Translations under genes and position numbers: made by a program
Shown: positions 11,501 to 22,315 of the stretch, piece by piece
Layout of the letters: each line of letters opens with the position of its first letter
Numbering within the stretch: the first letter of the stretch is position 1
Assembly (NCBI GenBank): GCA_028554645.1
Contig: JAQOOI010000021.1
Span: forward strand, 372,001 to 436,000
DNA from: Omphalotus guepiniiformis
Taxonomy: Eukaryota > Basidiomycota > Agaricomycetes > Agaricales > Omphalotaceae
Reading direction: 5' to 3'
DNA length: 64,000 nt
The notes under the pieces: model-generated
What the model saw: the letters and a program-made list of their open reading frames with translations, nothing else
What the model was told of the DNA's origin: nothing
The model's database searches: none

Positions 11501-12285
11501 GTCCTATGTCTTTCGATAAGATCCCTGCAGTCTGTGCCTTCAAGGAAGGGTTTGATCTTCACCTTAATGATTCAGTGTCGCTTCTTCAGGTAAGCTTAAA
11601 TTGATAACATAGTTCATTATCTAATCTGTTCTGAACTATTGTAAGCTTTTCGGACCACATTCAAAAAGTCTTTTATTGTCACTTATTGGTCGTTTTCCTC
11701 AAAATGGAACAGCAATTTCTGCTTGTATAGAATGGGTTCCCTCTGGTGCTTCAGATCTAGTTGTATATGAGGAACAATGGAAAGAGGGTCTTCTTCGCTA
11801 TCTCAATGGTGTAGGACATGTTCAGCATCCTAACCTGGAGGCTATGATCCCTGCCCATGCTATCGCTCAGTATGCTAGTGATACTGGTCTTAGAGCTCGT
11901 CATTTTCTTCGCTATCTCACTGGTGAAGACACTATTCCAAAACCTGGTAGCATTAAGGTATGCAATTTTACAGTAACTTTAAGGCTGGGTCAGTGAAATA
12001 CATTCTCGTTGTGCTACAGATCACATTCAAGGCTCCAGTTAATGCTCTTTCAGAGGTATGTCCGACTATCAAGCTTTGGGCTATATATAATCAGAAAGTT
12101 CGTAGACACCTCCTCCAATCAATGTTCATGCATGCTTTAATCAAGCGACAATTGAACTGCATCCCAAGATCTGTGAACTTCTTGATCTCTCTCTCTCATG
12201 CTCTTCACAGGACACCACTGCTTTCAGTGTGTATCTGCATGCAATCTTTTGTAGTGCTGGATCTGATGATTTCGAGCAAGTGTAG
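8567..12285 (+). CDS. HECT-like domain protein encoded by the mobile element
   Basis: Fourteen exons (8567-8635, 8698-8817, 8878-9005, 9056-9131, 9185-9403, 9460-9865, 9944-10320, 10382-10513, 10572-10909, 10964-11354, 11407-11589, 11646-11957, 12020-12055, 12211-12285) add up to an uninterrupted 953-residue frame. The N-terminus is cysteine-rich (CTDC, CGLCSHD, CSRTGC) and may bind zinc. The middle is low in motifs, with a polar Ser/Thr/Pro stretch. The C-terminal part resembles a HECT ubiquitin-ligase domain: SPALFEALIHG, AVCAFKEGFD, then FLRYLTGED followed by PKPGSIKITF. The usual active-site Cys in the final strand is not found where expected; the last exon reads DTTAFSVYLHAIF. Family assignment is by pattern only. 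The gene reads inward from the left end, 560 bp inside the terminal repeat. Confidence 0.75.
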
Positions 12286-12459
12286 TGTCTGGAACTTCTA
12301 TAGTGTAGCCTAATAATGTGATGTTCATATATTACAGTTTATCTGGATTTTGAGTGTGAAAGTAGTCGACTAGATGGAACACGATTGCTACTGTTACATT
12401 GTCATTTCTAATATTGCTATACACCTTCTTCGTAACATTGAATTGACCAGCACAATCAC

Positions 12460-13961
12460 ATGTCTTGGTCATATCAGCTTCGAAATCGGTCAATTCCTAC
12501 TCCCTCAGCTAGATCACAAAACAATAGACGACATGCTCAACTTGAAGTAGCTGCAGATGAAACAAATCATTCGCAGGCAACAGGCTCTGTAGACTTAAGC
12601 CTTGAAGCTAGTATGTTTATTCACTGAATGTCTCGCTTCTAGGAGACAACAATTAACTATATTCCCTTTCAAAGATATCCAAACCTTGGAAAGAACTGTC
12701 ATCAATTACAATGATGCTACTGAGTCCAATCAGATAGAAGAAGAGAGTAGTCCATTGAGCAGTGCTCCTGCTTCGCCTTCACCACAGCCTCAGCTTATCG
12801 ATTCTTTGTGTGGCTCTTCAGATGTACTAGCAACTGAACTGTCATCATCTGAAACTGGCAATGCATTGGATATCATAACTTCTGAAGATTTTGAAGAGGA
12901 TCGAGCATCTGATCCTGTGGAACGAGGTAAGTCATAAATCAGCTTATCTCTAAAATGATCTTCTCTCTTACGAATTCTAATTTCTATTGCTGATTTAGAG
13001 CCAGTTTGTTCATCTGAGAATGACACTGGTTGTAATGCTTCTTCAGAGAGTAGAGGAGAGATTATATATTCCGAGTCAAGCAGTCAAAGTATGTCTCCTG
13101 TCTATTTGGCCTTTATCGTGCTAAGACCTAAAATCTTTCTATGTAGATTTGCTGCATGATACACTGAATGAAGCACCAAATACCAATCAGTTGCAGCAGC
13201 AGATAGCAGACAGTTCAGTGGCCGAACCAGTTCAACTGCCTCAATGGCTGAGCGACTTTGTTGCCAGCTGTTCAGTCACAAATCAATCTTCGTTTCCAAG
13301 TCAATTACCTCTCACTATGCCACAGTCACCTGTAGCCTGGTCAGCTTCAGAAATACCATCCAACAACACTCTGCTTCCATCGACATCAGTCTTCACCGAA
13401 CCAGTAACACAACATCCAGTCTCTCAATCACCACAGGCGACAACTTTCTCCTCATCTGCCTCGTATCTGACTTTCTGCTTCCCTGAATACAGCAGAGAAG
13501 TTCAGGCCTTTCGGCTACATGGAGACAGGTCTCTGACAGCTTATCGAAGCTTTCGGGAGTTTGTTGTTTTACAAGCAGTTAGCGAAGCTCTCAACCTCTC
13601 AATTCACACACGACAGATATATACACCAAGTGTCTCACCTGTACCTGGGGTATCTCTCACTCTCTCTGACATCTTTCAGTGGGCTGGTGTCATAGTGGGA
13701 ACTTTTTGGAATAAGAAGACTGAGGTTGGGACAGCAGTGCGACTAGTGAACGATTTAGAGCTTCTTGTCAGGGAGGGTGTGGCAAGCGAGAGTCTTCGGT
13801 TCATGTATACCCATTATTGGCAGCCTTATCTCACTGCATATCATTTCTGGTCTGACAATGCACATATCAGAAGACCAGAGTCGCTGGGCTGGAAGCTAAA
13901 CGAGATGAAGGAACATCTAATAGAGCTTGACAATCTTATTTCTGCTACACAGTTATACTAA
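12460..13961 (+). CDS. Hypothetical protein of the mobile element (435 aa)
   Basis: I do not recognise this protein. Four exons (12460-12610, 12675-12926, 12999-13088, 13147-13961) splice into an unbroken 435-residue frame starting MSWSYQLRNR. The first 270 residues or so are low-complexity, rich in Ser, Gln, Glu and Pro with acidic clusters, suggesting a disordered region. The last 160 residues look folded: an aromatic-rich segment (TAYRSFREF), a predicted helix with IFQWAGVIVGTFWN, and a final region with tryptophans (HYWQPYLTAYHFW). It begins 175 bp after the stop of the HECT-like gene and reads the same way, so it is probably part of the element's own gene set. The first acceptor (12674) was chosen because the nearer AG at 12642 runs into a stop. 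Confidence 0.65.
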
Positions 13962-14108
13962 TAAATAAGTAATGATTTTCATGTTATACTCAGATACTTA
14001 ATAGTGCTAATTGCCTGTATACTCTGCGAATTGTATACTGGCAATGAGAGTAGAGACACTGTCTAAGGCTTATACTCTGTAAAATTTCATGGCAGTAAGG
14101 CATACATT

Positions 14109-14210
14109 TGGCTGAGTAGTTAAAGGCACACCCTCTCTGGTAAAGGTACGGTCTGATCGTTAGCTAATCATCTTATGTAGCAGCATATGAGTTCAAATCC
14201 TAGTGAGTGC
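14109..14210 (+). repeat. tRNA-like (SINE-like) sequence, copy 1
   Basis: Contains an A-box-like stretch TGGCTGAGTAGT at the start and a B-box-like stretch GAGTTCAAATCC at 14189-14200. The 34 bases at 14125-14158 are identical to 22124-22157. Outside this core the two copies differ, including the B box. The layout resembles a tRNA-derived SINE head or a type II tRNA, but I cannot fold a complete cloverleaf. It marks the left edge of the cargo region. Confidence 0.55.
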
Positions 14211-14599
14211 AAGTAGTTATATCTCACCGATGCTACGTGATAGTGCCAGGTGTTTTTTGCACTGTCAAGTTTTTTGGCCTGAATGATTCCAGCAGAGAGT
14301 GAGTGAAGGAACAAGAGCGACAGGGAGAAGAATATATACAATGGAGGTATACAATGGAGGTATACAAATGCTTCAATGTTAATGTGAATGCCGATGAGCT
14401 TGATCCAAGCCCTAATACGAAAGAAAAACTGAATAGAATATGCTTGCAAGGATCCAAATCCAAATCCAAGGAACGACAGCAGACAATGCGAAGAATTATG
14501 TAGCAGAGACATTACCTAGAACCGAAAGGGAAGGAAGAGAAGACAGGGAAACCCTGAAAGAGATATTCCTGAACTTCGAACTTCGAACATATATGAGCC

Positions 14600-15290
14600 A
14601 GAGACCCAATCAGCTAGCTATAACCACAATACTTCCTACTCCAACTCCCCACCTCCTACGCCGTCACTCCACTAATGATCCCCACGAACCACCCAAAGAT
14701 CGCCATCAAGAACCTCGCCAGCGCAATATGAATAGGCGAGGCGAGCAGCGGGTTCTTGGTTGGCGGTTTTGCTTCGCGAGTTCTGTGGCAGAGGGTGAGG
14801 ATGAGAGAGAAGAGGAAGAAGATGAAGGGTTTGCGGAGGATGTAGACTAAGACGATGAAGACGGGCGTCTGATCAACATATGTTCACCTTCTGCCTGTGA
14901 TTGTACAGACGTAGACTCGGCGGCTACATCTGCTAATGGATGTAAATCCACGGGGAAAGCACTGGGAAGCGTCGACATTTTCATAGCGGGTGACCGAACC
15001 ACCGTGACCATCTCCAGTTTCCTGCACCTTCTCTCCTCCCTCTTTGTCCGAAGCCTTGTTCTCCAACTCCTCTCCTACCTTATCTGTTTCCTGCACACCC
15101 ATACTCTGCTTCTTCTCATCCATCTCGTTCACCTCCTTAGTCGCCACGTCCTACCAGCTCATCAGATGCCGAGCTAGCGACAGAACTATCACCCGAACTC
15201 GTGCTAGTCGCAATACCCAAAGACGGCGCGACAGTCGCGCGGACAAACCAAGTCGACACCTTCATTTCGTTCCCACTACCTCGCCTTGGC
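14600..15290 (-). pseudogene. Fragment of an unidentified membrane-protein gene (cargo)
   Basis: On the minus strand 14646-14870 reads as the C-terminus of a membrane protein: a hydrophobic segment (FIVLVYILRKPFIFFLFSLIL), a basic loop, and a second hydrophobic helix (FLMAIFGWFVGIISG) before a stop. Upstream pieces at 14884-15147 are charged and acidic (DEKKQSMGVQETDKVGEELE), and a segment near 15150-15270 begins MKVSTWFVRATVAP. The pieces may be exons of one gene, but I found no continuous spliced frame and I do not recognise the family. It lies between the two tRNA-like copies with other gene fragments, all on the same strand up to 18.9 kb. Confidence 0.35.
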
Positions 15291-16189
15291 TCTCCACATT
15301 CTTCTCCCGTAGATCAGGTATCGGTACTCGAAGCAAACTGAGGGTATGAATGTTTGACTGATCATTTCAAGGATCAGTCTCGGGCTTGTGTTTCGTCAAC
15401 GGTGCTATGTGTCGTGTGGGTGATCGTAGATGTAGCGTAACATTTTCGTTACTCTCGGGTCGGTGTATGCCTCCAAACTAGAATTGACAAACTTGACGGA
15501 GTACATAGTACAGCATGCATACATGATCTAAAGGTGAGAAGAGATATTAGTATGTTGGCATTGAATATTGAGCGAGCATGGGCAAGAGGAATGACGAAGA
15601 TGAAAGAAGCAACACGTCAAAAACACTAACCTTGTCCAAAGACTGAAGCTCCCGACTTGCCCTCTATTCCTCCCGTTTCACCGTTTCATTCGTTCCTACT
15701 CGTACGCTCCCCTACCCACCCAGCTTCATATCACCCGTACCTTGGGTTCGTCGTCGATTTGAGGTGGCTTTGCAATATCTTTCCAAAGACTATCGGCTTC
15801 AATATTCGCCTCGAAATCATTACGTCGAGAAGGCTGATAGTGTTAATATATAGCAGTGGGCAAAGAAATGTACTCGAGTTACTGGTTTGTCCTGAGGCTG
15901 ACAGAACAATTAAAGAGATGTTATAACATGACCCAGTGAACCAGACTCACGAGCGACATTTTTGCGGTCCGCTTCCTTACTTTGACGTGGCTATATAATT
16001 GAATGAGTACATACATGTTGGCAAATGGATGAGCAGACATACACTCGTATTCTTCAAAGACTCCTGAGCCCACTGCGACTCCATACCTGTTGCTTTTTTG
16101 TGTATAATGTTCAGCAACTTGCGAACCTCTTGAATTATTTCCGAATCAGCCCTTCATCCACCTTATTTTCGTCCATGACAAGCTTTCCT

Positions 16190-16420
16190 TCCTTCGAAGT
16201 GACGGCAAGGAAGAAGACGATAACCCATCCGAACTTCAGCCCACATCTTCAAGTCGACAGGCCCAATTCTCGGGTTCAACGAAGCACCCATGAAGACATC
16301 GTAGACGAAATTACCCGACATTCTGATCTGTATGGTGGCGACGGCGAAGAAGTACACGCCGAACGAGACACCGAAGCCGGCATAGAACGAGCGAGTGAGG
16401 ACAAAGGGTCGTTTGGGAAG
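16190..16420 (-). pseudogene. Fragment of a C-24(28) sterol reductase gene (ERG4 type)
   Basis: ERG4-type enzymes carry out the last step of ergosterol synthesis in the ER membrane. The minus strand here reads a hydrophobic helix, then RMSGNFVYDVFMGASLNPRI and VDLKMWAEVR, the signature of this family (a GN-YDFFMG-LNPRIG-DLKMW-E-R pattern). The next family residues (WVIVFFLAVTS) follow in another frame: a few bases are missing between the Arg codon and the Trp codon, so the frame is broken at about 16232. No full-length gene surrounds it; I could not find the C-terminal RHPHY-like region. It is therefore a broken fragment carried as cargo in the element. Confidence 0.7.
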
Positions 16421-17659
16421 GGTTTGATTGCGCTCGGACAGCTTGCGAGGTCATACTGTGCTGCACGTTGATGGTATCGTGAGTTTTGGGTACGAAATGT
16501 CAGGCAGAGAACATACGAAGAGCATTCCGTTGATATTATGCACGTCACAATGCTCCCATCCACCGTATTGAATGTCATCCCTTGGCATACTGATCTCCGG
16601 TCCATTGAAGACAGAGGGCTAAAATGATGTGTTAATTATTGATATCCTCATAGTCTGACTCCATCGTTAACGGTGCCAATGAGCTTGTGTTGGTCGTTGA
16701 AGACCGCGCGACCGACTAAGAGGCACTCAGACGTGCTCAGACACTAGAAGAGTGATGTAGACTCACTTGATAAATACCACACGCTTGAGTGCGTGTCACT
16801 CCATAGTCTCTGCAGCCACTGACAGGAAGAGGAGGACTAGACAGTGCCGGCATTCCAAGAAGGTTGATGTACACAAATGAACACGAGGTCGTATTTCAAC
16901 CTTAGTCTCTAGTAGGCGTAGACAACTATCATAATTGTAAACATTGTAAACACTGTTCAATGGGTGAGTTTCATGTAACTTCCTTTTTGAGCAGCCATCT
17001 CGGGCCATCCTGTATTTAGGTCCCACAATGTATTGTGTACACTGTATGCTGTGTCCATTCCCGACCTCTCATCTTCGAGCTTCAACACTTGTAGCTAACA
17101 GTCCCATCCCCAAGCTTGATACAATTCTTGAACATAATAGTGTCATTGTTAATATCAGTGCAGAATGCCAGTATCTTGTATTTTCGCACACTTCAGGTAT
17201 AACTTATACTATTCACTATATACGAGACAAAGAACATAAAGAGTGCAAGCGATGAGCAATGCAAGCTCCGTACTCATCACCCTGAAGAGGAATAAAAAGA
17301 CGTTGGTGCAGTCGTTGTTGGTGTGGTGGTAGTGGACGGGGGGAAGGACGAAGAGAAAAGACTTGACGACGACAGTGAAGATGAAGGCGACTGTGAGAAC
17401 GTCGATCTGAGATAGAATGTGTTTAGATAGGAAATGAAGAGAAATGAAGAACTACTCACGACAAAGAGGAGGTTGATGAAAAAGCAGCAGACGAAGACGA
17501 ATGAGAAACAGACGAAGAGGTACTAGAGACGCTTGAAATCGAGCCAAAACTAATAGCGGTAGCTACAGTCGAAATTGTCTCCTAGCGAGAACGATGAGGC
17601 CCAGAGACCAGAGATGGTGGTGGCGGTGGCGGCAGCGGAAGAGGATAGTGATACGCAGT

Positions 17660-17795
17660 AGCAGTTGCCACTCCTCTTTGGTTCCTGCGAGCACCACGAC
17701 GATGAATCTGGTGTACATCTCTCGAAATCTTGAGCCCAATTTTGTAGAGTGGACTTGGGTACGGCGACAAGGTGCGGTCCGTGAGTATCAGGCCA
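17660..17795 (-). pseudogene. Fragment of an ISWI-type SNF2 chromatin-remodelling ATPase
   Basis: The minus strand reads GPHLVAVPKSTLQNWAQDF followed by ERCTPD, a close match to the segment after the Walker A region of ISWI-family SNF2 helicases (normally GPHLVVVPKSTL-NW--EF-RWTP). The continuation (IVVVLAGTKEEW) is present in a shifted frame, so there is a small indel at about 17693. The GKT Walker A and DEAH box are not found nearby, so only a small piece is present. It lies among the other cargo fragments. Confidence 0.7.
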
Positions 17796-18084
17796 TACCA
17801 GCACGACGTGGTCGATGTTCAAACGTTCACCGAGTAGGTCACCGAATCTACTACAAATGGTCGGGTTATTGCCTAAAGTACATATATGCATTGACTCACC
17901 GAAAACTCGTAGCTACTCCCAACGCAAACGGGCTTGAATTGTCGTAGAATAAGAAACTAGCGATACCGTTTGAGATGCGAGAGTCGTTGGCACAAGTCCT
18001 TGTTATCCGCAGCAAGAGTTCAGAGTGCTTATACCACCTCGTCTCCCAAGGCACCTGTCTTCGTTGTTCTTCCTGTTCATCTCG

Positions 18085-18900
18085 CCGATGCAAGAAATCG
18101 TGTGAAGTCAAAAGCTACGGGGATCGGAGTATCCTCCCTGAGCTCCATTTCGAAAGAAGTCCATCTCGACGGTTCGTGAGTTTCGGGCGGCTTTCCTCTA
18201 CGGGCGAATAACTGATCCTTTTTCCAATGGAATCCCATCCATTGACCTGTTGAGTTGGGTCAGGCAACACAGGCCAACTCAAGACACTGTAACGAATTAC
18301 CTGCAGAAGTCACGAAAGGTTCCTCTGTGACCGAGAATAAACTGTAGAACCCTAAAGAGATGTGAGTTGCGCACGGAGGCTACAAGTACCGAGCTACTCG
18401 CCTACACCAAAAGCTGGAGAGAAACACGGTGATCAGATCACCTCGAAAACATGCACTGGTTGATGACACACCTCCTAGCTTCTCTTCGTCTGGATTTCCT
18501 TCGGCTAAGCAGAGTATCAGCTTGGACTGTCAAGAACAAAGAGTAGATATTTTAAGGGACTAACCAATCTTCTTCAGCCGGTTCCAGTCTTCGTCCCTGA
18601 ATGCAATGCCATCGTTTTTGGAAGTCCACTGGTGCACCTAAACCAATTTTCATTGTCATACAATACGAGAATCGTGTGTCTCAACGTACGAGTGCGGTCT
18701 TCAAGTTGGGCAGACTCGTCGACGTCGGACTGCCTTGACCAACAGAACCCTCCAGGATTGCATCGTCCGAATTCGCTTTTCTGTCCAAGTAGGCTTTGGT
18801 CTCAAATCGGATCTCAACCGCATTCGATTGTGCGTCGTCGGAGTTCTGCAGCAATTCGAGGTCTCGGACCCTTGGCCACGTACAAATAGCCAAATCATAC
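18085..18900 (-). pseudogene. Fragment of a DUF3684 (sacsin-like, HSP90-type ATPase) gene
   Basis: Several exon-sized pieces in order on the minus strand match the N-terminal GHKL ATPase region of fungal DUF3684 proteins: ELLQNSDDAQSNAVEIRFET (about 18860-18800), FRDEDWNRLKKI (near 18570-18610), EGNPDEEKLG (near 18490), FYSLFSVTEEPFVTS (near 18320-18360), then QWMGFHWKKDQLFARRG and SFEMELREDTPIP down to FTRFLAS (18250-18085), where the frame stops. The pieces are separated by intron-like gaps, which shows that genomic DNA rather than a cDNA was copied. Only the first few hundred residues of a protein normally well over 1,000 residues long are present. The AFGVG glycine loop between the pieces is damaged. 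Confidence 0.75.
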
Positions 18901-19839
18901 TATCAAATGCCGCTTCGGTGTCTTTATCATGAACATGTTTCAACTAAATATGTCGAGCACTGATAAGTCCGTACTCACTGCCTTATTTCCAGTGAAGCTT
19001 CGATTTCGGGTGGTGGGCGGGTCCATGGCGTGTTGAGTCTGCGTAGGATGTGCGACTGCAATCCTGTTCGCGCGCGCGCGAAGCATTGGGAGTCTGCAGA
19101 GAAGATGTTCATTCCAACAGCCGCACATTTCGAAATTCAAAACGAGTAACTCACAGACAGGAGCGCAGTCAAGATCGTGCTTGCCATCCCCAGATAACGA
19201 GCCAACGTGAATGACACGGAACTGATAGAGACGTGTCTTGGCCACCACACATAACGAGTGTGATGAACGAAGATCGCGGGAGAGCAAAAGTCAAGCTAAA
19301 GGAGGAAGGGCGAGGCAGAAGAAGCCACACCTCGTCGGAAACGGTCAAAGCATAGTCAAATAGCTAGATAGCGTAAACCAAATCCAACCGTCGGCGTGAG
19401 TTTAGTTACGAAAGGGTTCAATTGGAACACGTATGAACAACGCTGAATGGGTCTGAATATCAGCAGTGGCTCCAGACACTACGAAAAACGAAACACATAC
19501 AAACTATACTCTACCCAACAATCCATAGAACCAACTACACATTGAAAACCTAACAGAATACCCACATTTCCCATACGTGCATGCTCCACGCACTCATACT
19601 TGTTGGATGCAGGGAAGGAAGATGAAAGCAGAAGTATTCACGATGTCACGGCGAAGATTCAGACGGCGCTAACCCCACGTGCCACTGACAATCACCCACA
19701 CGGACCCACAACCTCCCACAACTCACTCAACAGCACTCAACCGCGTTCTTCGACATACGAACATGTCTTCAGAAATCGAAACAATACGTGACAGACGAGC
19801 TACGTGAGACTCCTCGTAGCTTCGCTAGTGCGGGGACAC

Positions 19840-21445
19840 CAAGCACGAATACAACGGTGAATCTTCGAGTTGCTCTTACATCGAAGGATACTGCTGGATT
19901 GGAGAAAGCTCTATACTGGTAGCGCTCTATACGGCCAGCATCTTAGCCTCGACCAAGTGAGTAAAGCTTATCATATCTAGTGACATGGCTGATGAAACGT
20001 GGTATCATCTAGGTCAAGGCATATGTCGCTCCAACACCAGACTCAGTTTCAGCTGTCACACAATGGTTCAATGAGAACGGTATTCCCAACGTGACCACCA
20101 GTGGGGCCTTGTGCACCCGACTACCTCATTTGCTCAACCTCGCAGGAACAAACCGGTGGTCTCGATTCCGGCATCTGGATCGTCAAACATCACCGCAAGG
20201 GCGAATACTGCGCCTTCTTCTTGTGACAAAACCGTCACTCCTACTTGTCTGCCAGACCTGTATGGTATTCCGAGTACCGCTGCGACAGAATCTTCAAATA
20301 CCCTTGGAGTCTCTGGTTTCATTGATCAGTTCGCTCAAGTACGTATAAAGCCCGTAACGGCCATAGTTCTATGAACAAGAGAACAATCATCTGACTTTGC
20401 ATATTCAGAAATCCGACTTGAAGAGCTTTTTATCGCAGTTCAGATCTGACGTCTCCTCGTCAACTACATTCGCTCTGTCTGGTAGCCGTGGACGATGGTG
20501 CAGACCCGCAAGGTGCTCGAGATGCTGGTATCGAAGCGGTAAGAGAATTTTTGAGTTTCGAGAGCATGATTCTGACAAGCTGCGACGTAGAATTTGGATA
20601 TACAATACACTGTTGGTGTTGCGACGGGTGTCCCTGTTACATTCGTTTCTGTTGGTGACGATAACACCGATGGAGAAGGTGGCTTCCTCGACATCATCAA
20701 CTTTTTGAATGGTCAACAATCACCGCCTCAGGTTTCTATGTCGATCCTTTCTTATGAGCTGTTCCGCTGATAGACGACATTGGTCCAGGTTTTGACAACC
20801 AGCTATGGTGCTGATGAAACTGGTATTAGCTTTTCTATGGCGAAGTAAGTCGCGGCTTCGGTTGTCCTTCAGCGTTATTACTGATGAGTACATGGCTACA
20901 GTAAACTCTGCAATGCCTATATGGCCTTAGGCGCACGAGGCGTGTCGATTCGTTTTTCTTCTGGTTCGTGATCTAGTACGACCGTGGTTTCGTCAATCTG
21001 ACTTGCAAACTTGCCCTATAGCTGACGGAGGCGTATCCGGAAGTCAAAGCCAAACTTGTTCAATATTCATTGCTACCTTCCCTAGTGGATGCCCTTATCT
21101 TACTTCCATCGGTGCTACACAAGGTGTAGATGAAACTGCTGCTGACTTCAGTAGCGGTGGTTTCTCCAACGTTTTCTCTGCACCTTCCTATCAATCTTCA
21201 GCGGTGGCTGGCTACTTGAAGACTCTCGGTAAAACGAACTCGGGCCTGTTCAACTCTTCGGGCAGAGGTTCCCTGATGTAGCGGCTCAAGGTGTCAGTGT
21301 CGACATTGTTAGCGGCGGAAGTACTCAGACTGTCGATGGAACTTCGTGCTCGAGTCCTATCTTCGCAAGTGTTGTATCTCTGATTAACGACCGTCTCATC
21401 GCCGCGGGAAAACCTGCTCTTGGATTCTTGAACCCTTTGTACGTT
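19840..21445 (+). pseudogene. Broken S53 (sedolisin/tripeptidyl-peptidase) gene fragment
   Basis: Sedolisins are secreted acid serine-carboxyl peptidases. In order on the plus strand: the prodomain pieces TTVNLRVALTSKDTAGLEK and SALYGQHLSLDQ, then VKAYVAPTPDSVSAV; a gap; ASGSSNITAR and LYGIPSTAAT; GVSGFIDQFAQ; NLDIQYTVGVATG, which carries the catalytic Asp; VSVGDDN; VLTTSYG; ADGGVSGSQSQTC; and DGTSCSSPIFASV with the catalytic Ser. Breaks: a deletion with frameshift near 19920, a loss of about 40 residues with frameshift near 20110, and a frameshift near 21270. Introns are kept (for example 20341-20407). The signal peptide and the extreme C-terminus are missing. It is clearly a decayed genomic copy carried as cargo. 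Confidence 0.85.
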
Positions 21446-21479
21446 TAGTGTTTTTCGTTAATTGATACCACTTGCTCAA

Positions 21480-21850
21480 GATGTCTTCAATAGCCTGGAC
21501 AGAACCTTACCGGAAAGGTCGTTATTGTACGGTACAGCGGAAGCTACCGTGGTCTCAAGGTATGCCTTTTGCACCCTCTCTTCTCGCCCCATTCATTTTA
21601 CACAACTGACATCGTTTTTCCGTTCAGATCCAACGTGCGGAAGAACTCGGCGCAGGCGCGATCTTCATCGACTCTGACCCCTGAGACAATGGCTACGTTA
21701 CCGTATCAAACGGTTGCACTCCCTACCCCAAAGGTCCCGCTCGAAACCTCACCTCAGTACAGCACGGGAGCACAATGTACCTATCTCTTTAACCCGGAGA
21801 CCCAACTACAACACGCTTGCAAGCATGCCAAACGGGAAAACTGCTGAACG
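21480..21850 (+). pseudogene. Fragment of an M28 NAALADase-like (glutamate carboxypeptidase II) gene
   Basis: Plus strand reads DLTGKVVIVRYSGSYRGLK (about 21500-21559), an intron (21560-21627), then IQRAEELGAGAIFIDSDP and YVTVSNGCTPYPKGPARN, the protease-associated domain region of M28B peptidases. An in-frame TGA stands where the family has Arg (21682), consistent with CGA to TGA, and another stop follows before PGDPTT. The metal-binding peptidase domain is absent. It follows the S53 fragment within about 40 bp although the two families are unrelated, so the join is not a natural gene order. Confidence 0.8.
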
Positions 21851-22106
21851 TCGAAGTACCGAAACACGACGGAGTGGTGTCGAACGTTAGTCTGTTGCGG
21901 GAATTTAATACGACTGTACCTAGTGCGGACCAAGGCAAGACACGAAGGCAGATGTGAAGTGTAGATGCACAGCATTTAGGTTTGATTGCGCAACTATGAT
22001 GGCCATCGTGGTGGTCGCAGTAGTTGTTATGATGACTATGTATGTACTGACCTACATGTATTTTGAATATATAAGTTCATTATTATGATTACTGTAGACA
22101 CTTCAG

Positions 22107-22210
22107 GTAGCTGAGTAGGCAATGGCACACCCTCTCTGGTAAAGGTACGGTCTGATCATTGCATAAGCAGGCTATATAAGAAGCTTTCGGTTCGAACCTG
22201 TATCGAGTCA
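22107..22210 (+). repeat. tRNA-like (SINE-like) sequence, copy 2
   Basis: A-box-like stretch TAGCTGAGTAGG at 22108-22119 and a B box GGTTCGAACC at 22189-22198. The 34 bases at 22124-22157 are identical to copy 1 at 14125-14158. It lies at the right edge of the cargo region, 106 bp before the oxygenase gene. Confidence 0.55.
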
Positions 22211-22315
22211 GAACTAATTGCCACAGGTGCAGGCGCGAGGATCGCGATGCGAAGCGAAATGCGAGGATTTATATATATACCTGGATCTATTGTTGTCGTT
22301 AACTATCCTTCAACC

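Noticed and set aside
14109..14210. Functional tRNA gene
   Set aside because: No complete cloverleaf, and the two related copies have different 3' halves.
14168..14512. Minus-strand 114-codon hydrophobic frame
   Set aside because: Low complexity, overlaps the tRNA-like repeat and a short tandem repeat; no motif.
16190..16420. Functional sterol reductase gene
   Set aside because: Frame broken after the WAEVR segment and the remaining enzyme is absent.
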